In this document: in pieces, positions 60,936 through 64,000 of the stretch
Position numbering within the stretch: position 1 is the first letter of the stretch
Layout of the letters: every line of letters begins with the position of its first letter
From: Streptomyces sp. NWU339
GTDB taxonomy: Bacteria > Actinomycetota > Actinomycetes > Streptomycetales > Streptomycetaceae
Direction: 5' to 3'
Length of the DNA: 64,000 nt
Assembly: GCF_003143855.1 (NCBI RefSeq)
Contig: NZ_QFRK01000014.1
Span: forward strand, 1 to 64,000
The notes under the pieces: model-generated
Databases searched by the model: none
What the model was told of the DNA's origin: nothing
What the model saw: the letters and a program-made list of their open reading frames with translations, nothing else
Position numbers and translations under genes: made by a program

Positions 60936-62447
60936 ATGTTCACCGGGACACAACTCGACAAAGGGGTGGCCGCACGTCACCTCGAGGACGCGGCGCAGAA
61001 CCCTGCGCTCGCCCCACGCGCCGAAGAACTGCGCGCCCTGGCGCGGGCACTCGACTCCACCGACGCAGAAGCCCTCAACGCATGGGCCGATCTCGACCTG
61101 ATGGCCCACTTCGCCCGGCCCGAGAGCATCGCCGAACCGGTGGACACCGGTCGGGGCGGAGGGCTCGACTCGGTGCTGGACTGGGTTCTGGGGGCCCTGG
61201 TCTTCCTGCCTCTGCTCTTCACGTGGTTCGGTCTGTGGCAGGCGTCGAGTGCCTACGGGGCGCTCACCGGGGACGACCCCAAGGCCGCCGGCCGACCGTT
61301 CCTGCAGTTGTGGCAGTCCGGGTTCGACGGACACCTGAGCGGGGCGTACCGCTTCGGCCATGTCGCCGTGGGCGGGTGCCTGGCCCTGGTGATGCTGTTC
61401 GTCCTCACGGCCGTGCACGGCTACCGGCGCACGCGCGCGGAGCGTCGCGAGGAGCAGGCAGGGGAGCGTGCCCGTGCGGCTCTGGCCCGCCTGGTCCCGG
61501 TCCTCACGCGTGCTCAGCTCTCGCTCAACGAGCACCGGTTCGCCTCGCCGCAGCGCTTCGCGGCGGAGCTCAACTCGGCGGCCGGCCGGCTGCAGCGGAT
61601 GCACACCAAGGCCATCACCACGCAGGAGGCGCTCAGTCGAGCCGCCGAGCTGGTGAGCGAGGCCGCGGACAAGGCGGAGCAGCGTCTCGTCCAGGCGGAG
61701 GCGTACGTACGGCCGATCGAGCAGGTGGTGCTGCGGATCGAGGAGACCGTCCGGGACAGCGGCACGGCCATTCAGGCCACCGTCCAGGGCTTGGAGGACC
61801 CGTTGACGCAGGCGGGCCGTCGACTGGCCGACGCCGTCAGCGGGCAGACCGGTGTCCTGGACAAGGCGTTGGAGGACCTGAGGACGGCCGGCGACGACAT
61901 GCGCGACGTTCTGTCCCGTGCGGCGGACCGGCTGGAGACGGCGGTCGGCGACAACGGTGACCGCGTGCGCGGCGCGCTGTCGGATGCGGCCCGGCAGGTC
62001 GAGGAGTCGCTGACCGTGCTGGCCGCCTCCCAGCGCGGGTTCACCACCGGCATCGAGGTCGTGGCGGATGTCAACGGACGCCTGCTCGACGACCTCGGCA
62101 CGGTGGCCGACCGAACCGGTGAGGCCGCCGAGGCGTCACGGGAGGCCCTGCTCGGCATCGAGGCACGCAGCCGCGCCGTCCAGGAGGCGACGGATCGCTT
62201 CGTCGCGGTCACCGACGCCCTGGAGCGGGCACTCCGCGAGACGGAGGCGGCGCGGATCGAGGCGGAGGCCGCGCGGGGCCAAGCAGAGACGGCGCGGATC
62301 GAAGCGGAGGCCGCGCGGGGCGAAGCAGAGACGGCACGCAGCGAGGCGGAGACGGCGCGCGTGGGTGCCGAGGCGGCCCAACGGCGCGCGGAGAGCGAAC
62401 TGCGGCAGGCCGAGAAGCTGCGGGCCGGGATCGGACCGGACTGGTGA
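60936..62447 (+). CDS. ZorA/MotA-like membrane protein with long coiled-coil tail
   Basis: The start is taken at ATG 60936 (MFTGTQLDKGVAARHLED) with GGGTGGGG before it; 503 residues. Two hydrophobic segments are at about 80-106 (LDWVLGALVFLPLLFTWFGL) and 141-163 (HVAVGGCLALVMLFVLTAVH). A cytoplasmic helical tail of more than 300 residues ends in EA/R-rich heptads made by a 42-bp tandem repeat. Zorya ZorA has this layout: stator-type membrane part plus a long tail tube. The next gene overlaps by GTGA and is MotB/ZorB-like. A proton-driven motor or signal channel is inferred; sequence similarity to ZorA itself was not tested. Confidence 0.7.
   Translation: MFTGTQLDKGVAARHLEDAAQNPALAPRAEELRALARALDSTDAEALNAWADLDLMAHFARPESIAEPVDTGRGGGLDSVLDWVLGALVFLPLLFTWFGLWQASSAYGALTGDDPKAAGRPFLQLWQSGFDGHLSGAYRFGHVAVGGCLALVMLFVLTAVHGYRRTRAERREEQAGERARAALARLVPVLTRAQLSLNEHRFASPQRFAAELNSAAGRLQRMHTKAITTQEALSRAAELVSEAADKAEQRLVQAEAYVRPIEQVVLRIEETVRDSGTAIQATVQGLEDPLTQAGRRLADAVSGQTGVLDKALEDLRTAGDDMRDVLSRAADRLETAVGDNGDRVRGALSDAARQVEESLTVLAASQRGFTTGIEVVADVNGRLLDDLGTVADRTGEAAEASREALLGIEARSRAVQEATDRFVAVTDALERALRETEAARIEAEAARGQAETARIEAEAARGEAETARSEAETARVGAEAAQRRAESELRQAEKLRAGIGPDW
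62250..62333. repeat. Two 42-bp tandem units in the ZorA-like tail
   Basis: Units at 62250-62291 and 62292-62333 differ at only a few bases and encode 14-residue coiled-coil steps (IEAEAARGQAETAR type). A degenerate third unit follows to about 62360. Such in-frame repeats can change tail length by slippage. Confidence 0.75.
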
Positions 62448-62938
62448 GCCCGTTGAAGAGGCGTTTCCGGTTCACACCGCTTCACCTGGCCGGGTGGCTC
62501 TTCGCCGACATGCTGCTCGTGCTCGCCCTGGTGTCCATGGGAGACCGCGGTGATCCGCTCGCCGCGCAGGCCAGCGCCAGTCCCTCGAAGTCGGCCGATG
62601 CCACGCCGTCTCCCGAACCGAGTCCGACGCCGACGGGACCGCGGTCGGTGGCGCGCAAGCCGGTGAAGATCCATCTGACCGCAGCGGTCGGCGACACCAC
62701 GCGGATGGTGGAACAGCTCCGTGCCGCCACCACCCGCTACCAGGGACGCGAAGCCGCCTTCGTACTGACCTTCGGCCAGGCACCGGAGCCCAGTGACGGC
62801 CAGGCATACGCACGGGAGGTGAACAAGGCCCTGCGGAAGGCGCGGCCGGACATGTTCACCGAGGCGACGACGCGGAACTTCTGGAGCGGCGGCCCTTCGG
62901 GCTCGGCCGACCTGGAGATCTACTTCTACACCCGTTGA
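62444..62938 (+). CDS. ZorB/MotB-like single-pass membrane protein
   Basis: GTG 62444 overlaps the ZorA-like stop. The 164-residue protein has one N-terminal membrane helix (LAGWLFADMLLVLALVSM). Asp22 lies at the place of the proton-carrying aspartate of MotB/ExbD/ZorB. A Ser/Pro/Thr linker of about 35 residues leads to an alpha/beta domain (KIHLTAAVGDTTRMVEQLR to LEIYFYT) that would lie outside the membrane. It is smaller than the OmpA-type peptidoglycan-binding domain of ZorB. With the preceding gene it makes a stator-like pair. Confidence 0.7.
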   Translation: MSPLKRRFRFTPLHLAGWLFADMLLVLALVSMGDRGDPLAAQASASPSKSADATPSPEPSPTPTGPRSVARKPVKIHLTAAVGDTTRMVEQLRAATTRYQGREAAFVLTFGQAPEPSDGQAYAREVNKALRKARPDMFTEATTRNFWSGGPSGSADLEIYFYTR

Positions 62939-62975
62939 CGGCCACGCCGTCTCATCAGCTCAGGAGAACCAACCC

Positions 62976-63644
62976 ATGCAGCTCCTCCCCTTCTACGTGG
63001 TGTGCGACGAGTCCGGCTCCATGGCCGGCGACGGCGTGGACACCATCAACTCGGCGTTGCCCGAACTGCACCACGAGATCAGCACCAATCCGAGCGTCGC
63101 GGACAAGACCCGCTTCGCGCTGATCGGTTTCTCCACGCAGGCCTCCGTGCTGCAGCCGCTCGCCGACCTGAGCGAGCTGACGCAGCTGCCGTCCCTGTCG
63201 GCGGGCGGCGTGACCTCCTTCGGCGCCGCTTTTCAACTGGTCAAGGACACCATCGAGAAGGACGTCGCGGCGCTGAAGGCAGAGGGCCACGACGTGTACC
63301 GGCCCGTGGTGTTCTTTCTCTCCGACGGCATCCCCACGGACGAGGGCTGGCGCACCGCGCTCAACGACTTGAACGCGTTCCGTTACGCACCGAAGATCAT
63401 CGCGTTCGGAATCAGCGACGCCGACGCCGCGACCATCACCGAGGTGGCCAACTTCAAGGCGTTCATCCAGAAGGACGACGACTCCATCACCCCGGCCATC
63501 GCACTGCGTGAGTTCGCCTCCAGCCTCACCCGGTCCATCGTCAACTCGGCGACCAGTATGGCCGCCCAGGGCGGGGAGGGCTTCCAGCTCCAAGTGGACG
63601 AGCAGGTGCCCGGCTTCACGAGCCTTTCCCTGGACAAGCTGTGA
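62976..63644 (+). CDS. TerY-like VWA-domain protein
   Basis: ATG 62976 has AGGAG. The 222-residue protein is a stand-alone von Willebrand A domain. The metal site DESGS is at residues 11-15 and the conserved Thr/Asp loops are at GVTSFGAAFQLV and FFLSDGIPTDEGW. TerY proteins with this length and layout join a PP2C phosphatase and a kinase in TerY-P sets. It follows the ZorB-like gene by 37 bp and overlaps the next by GTGA. Confidence 0.87.
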   Translation: MQLLPFYVVCDESGSMAGDGVDTINSALPELHHEISTNPSVADKTRFALIGFSTQASVLQPLADLSELTQLPSLSAGGVTSFGAAFQLVKDTIEKDVAALKAEGHDVYRPVVFFLSDGIPTDEGWRTALNDLNAFRYAPKIIAFGISDADAATITEVANFKAFIQKDDDSITPAIALREFASSLTRSIVNSATSMAAQGGEGFQLQVDEQVPGFTSLSLDKL

Positions 63645-64000
63645 GCGGCCCGATGCATCACGGAGAAGCCCCAAGGGCGCACGAGGATGTGACGGGTCTC
63701 GGCGGGCCCGCCCACGGTGACGGTCTTGACGAACACTTCGCGAGCCTGCCCACCGACATCGTCGTCCACGAGACGCGCATGCTCGGGCCCGCCGCTTCCA
63801 CAGAGCAGCCTGCGCCTCCGGCGACGGAGCGCCTCATGCCCCCTACGCCCCCTGCGGAACCCGGGGACGCTCTGTTGCGAGGGGTGCCTGCGCACGTCGG
63901 TCAACGGCCCCCCAGCTATCCGCCCCACCCTCTGCAGTGCCCTTCCGTGCGGGACGGCGACGAGTTCGCGGCCTTCACTCCGGCGGTGCTGCTGGACGGG
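63641..64000 (+). CDS. N-terminal fragment of the gene after TerY-like VWA
   Basis: GTG 63641 overlaps the VWA stop. The 120 codons to the window end are in one frame with a proline-rich, low-complexity start (APRAHEDVTGLGGPAHGDGL, PPATERLMPPTPPAEPG). Near the edge CPSVRDGDEF and AVLLDG appear and could be the entry to a globular domain. In TerY-P sets the gene after TerY is often a PP2C phosphatase; that is only a guess here. Confidence 0.6.
   Translation, partial: MSGPMHHGEAPRAHEDVTGLGGPAHGDGLDEHFASLPTDIVVHETRMLGPAASTEQPAPPATERLMPPTPPAEPGDALLRGVPAHVGQRPPSYPPHPLQCPSVRDGDEFAAFTPAVLLDG

Overview
The window is high-GC actinobacterial DNA, almost certainly from a Streptomyces chromosome. Codon third positions are strongly G/C, GTG starts and 4-base ATGA/GTGA gene overlaps are common, and several gene sets are typical of the genus: a DUF397/XRE pair, a HicB-like/DUF4097/ABC operon, a GH55 glucanase and PASTA-type proteins. 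It reads as a chromosomal stretch rich in accessory DNA, with insertion sequences, deletion scars and two defence-type gene clusters. No tRNA, rRNA or CRISPR array was seen.

Layout. 1-706: end of an IS200/IS605-type element (divergent tnpB fragment and broken tnpA) inserted into a discoidin-domain gene. 1412-2351: IS5-family element with perfect 16-bp ends and a CTAG duplication. 2352-9122: sugar-utilisation locus with a GH1 beta-glucosidase, two ABC permeases, a lipoprotein sugar-binding protein and a divergent secreted GH55 beta-1,3-glucanase; a CebR-like box lies upstream of the glucanase. 9236-15474: PPOX-family flavoprotein, an operon HicB-like/DUF4097/DrrA-like ATPase/DrrB-like permease (permease with a premature stop), EamA transporter and LysR regulator. 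15514-16191: deletion scar fusing the remnants of an Lrp regulator and an M20 peptidase. 16531-18588: EF-G paralogue. 19092-23271: sigma factor, zinc-finger anti-sigma and ABC operon (one permease split by TGA).

23478-48722 is the main defence-like region. Two divergent operons share a 200-bp promoter region carrying a perfect inverted repeat. Leftward: a roughly 1200-residue sigma-70 protein with internal repeats and a coiled-coil tail, a DrmA-like helicase, a DrmB-like DUF1998 protein and a small UvrD-type helicase. Rightward: a 2111-residue Ser/Thr kinase-helicase-DUF1998 fusion, a DrmD-like SNF2 helicase, a DrmMI-like adenine methyltransferase, a helix-hairpin-helix membrane protein and a small membrane protein. 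It resembles class 1 DISARM without drmC, with sigma factor, kinase and UvrD parts added.

48843-57842 holds small accessory modules: a secreted protein, DUF397/XRE, a PASTA-like protein, a glycine-rich membrane protein pair, an ATP-binding regulator, a VapBC-like toxin-antitoxin pair, and an orphan RHS C-terminal toxin with its immunity protein next to another gene remnant. 58069-64000 (running off the end) holds a receptor Ser/Thr kinase divergent from a MotAB/ZorAB-like pair, a TerY-like VWA protein and the start of a further gene. This looks like a combination of a proton-channel motor with a TerY-P signalling set, and is the second candidate for an undescribed system.
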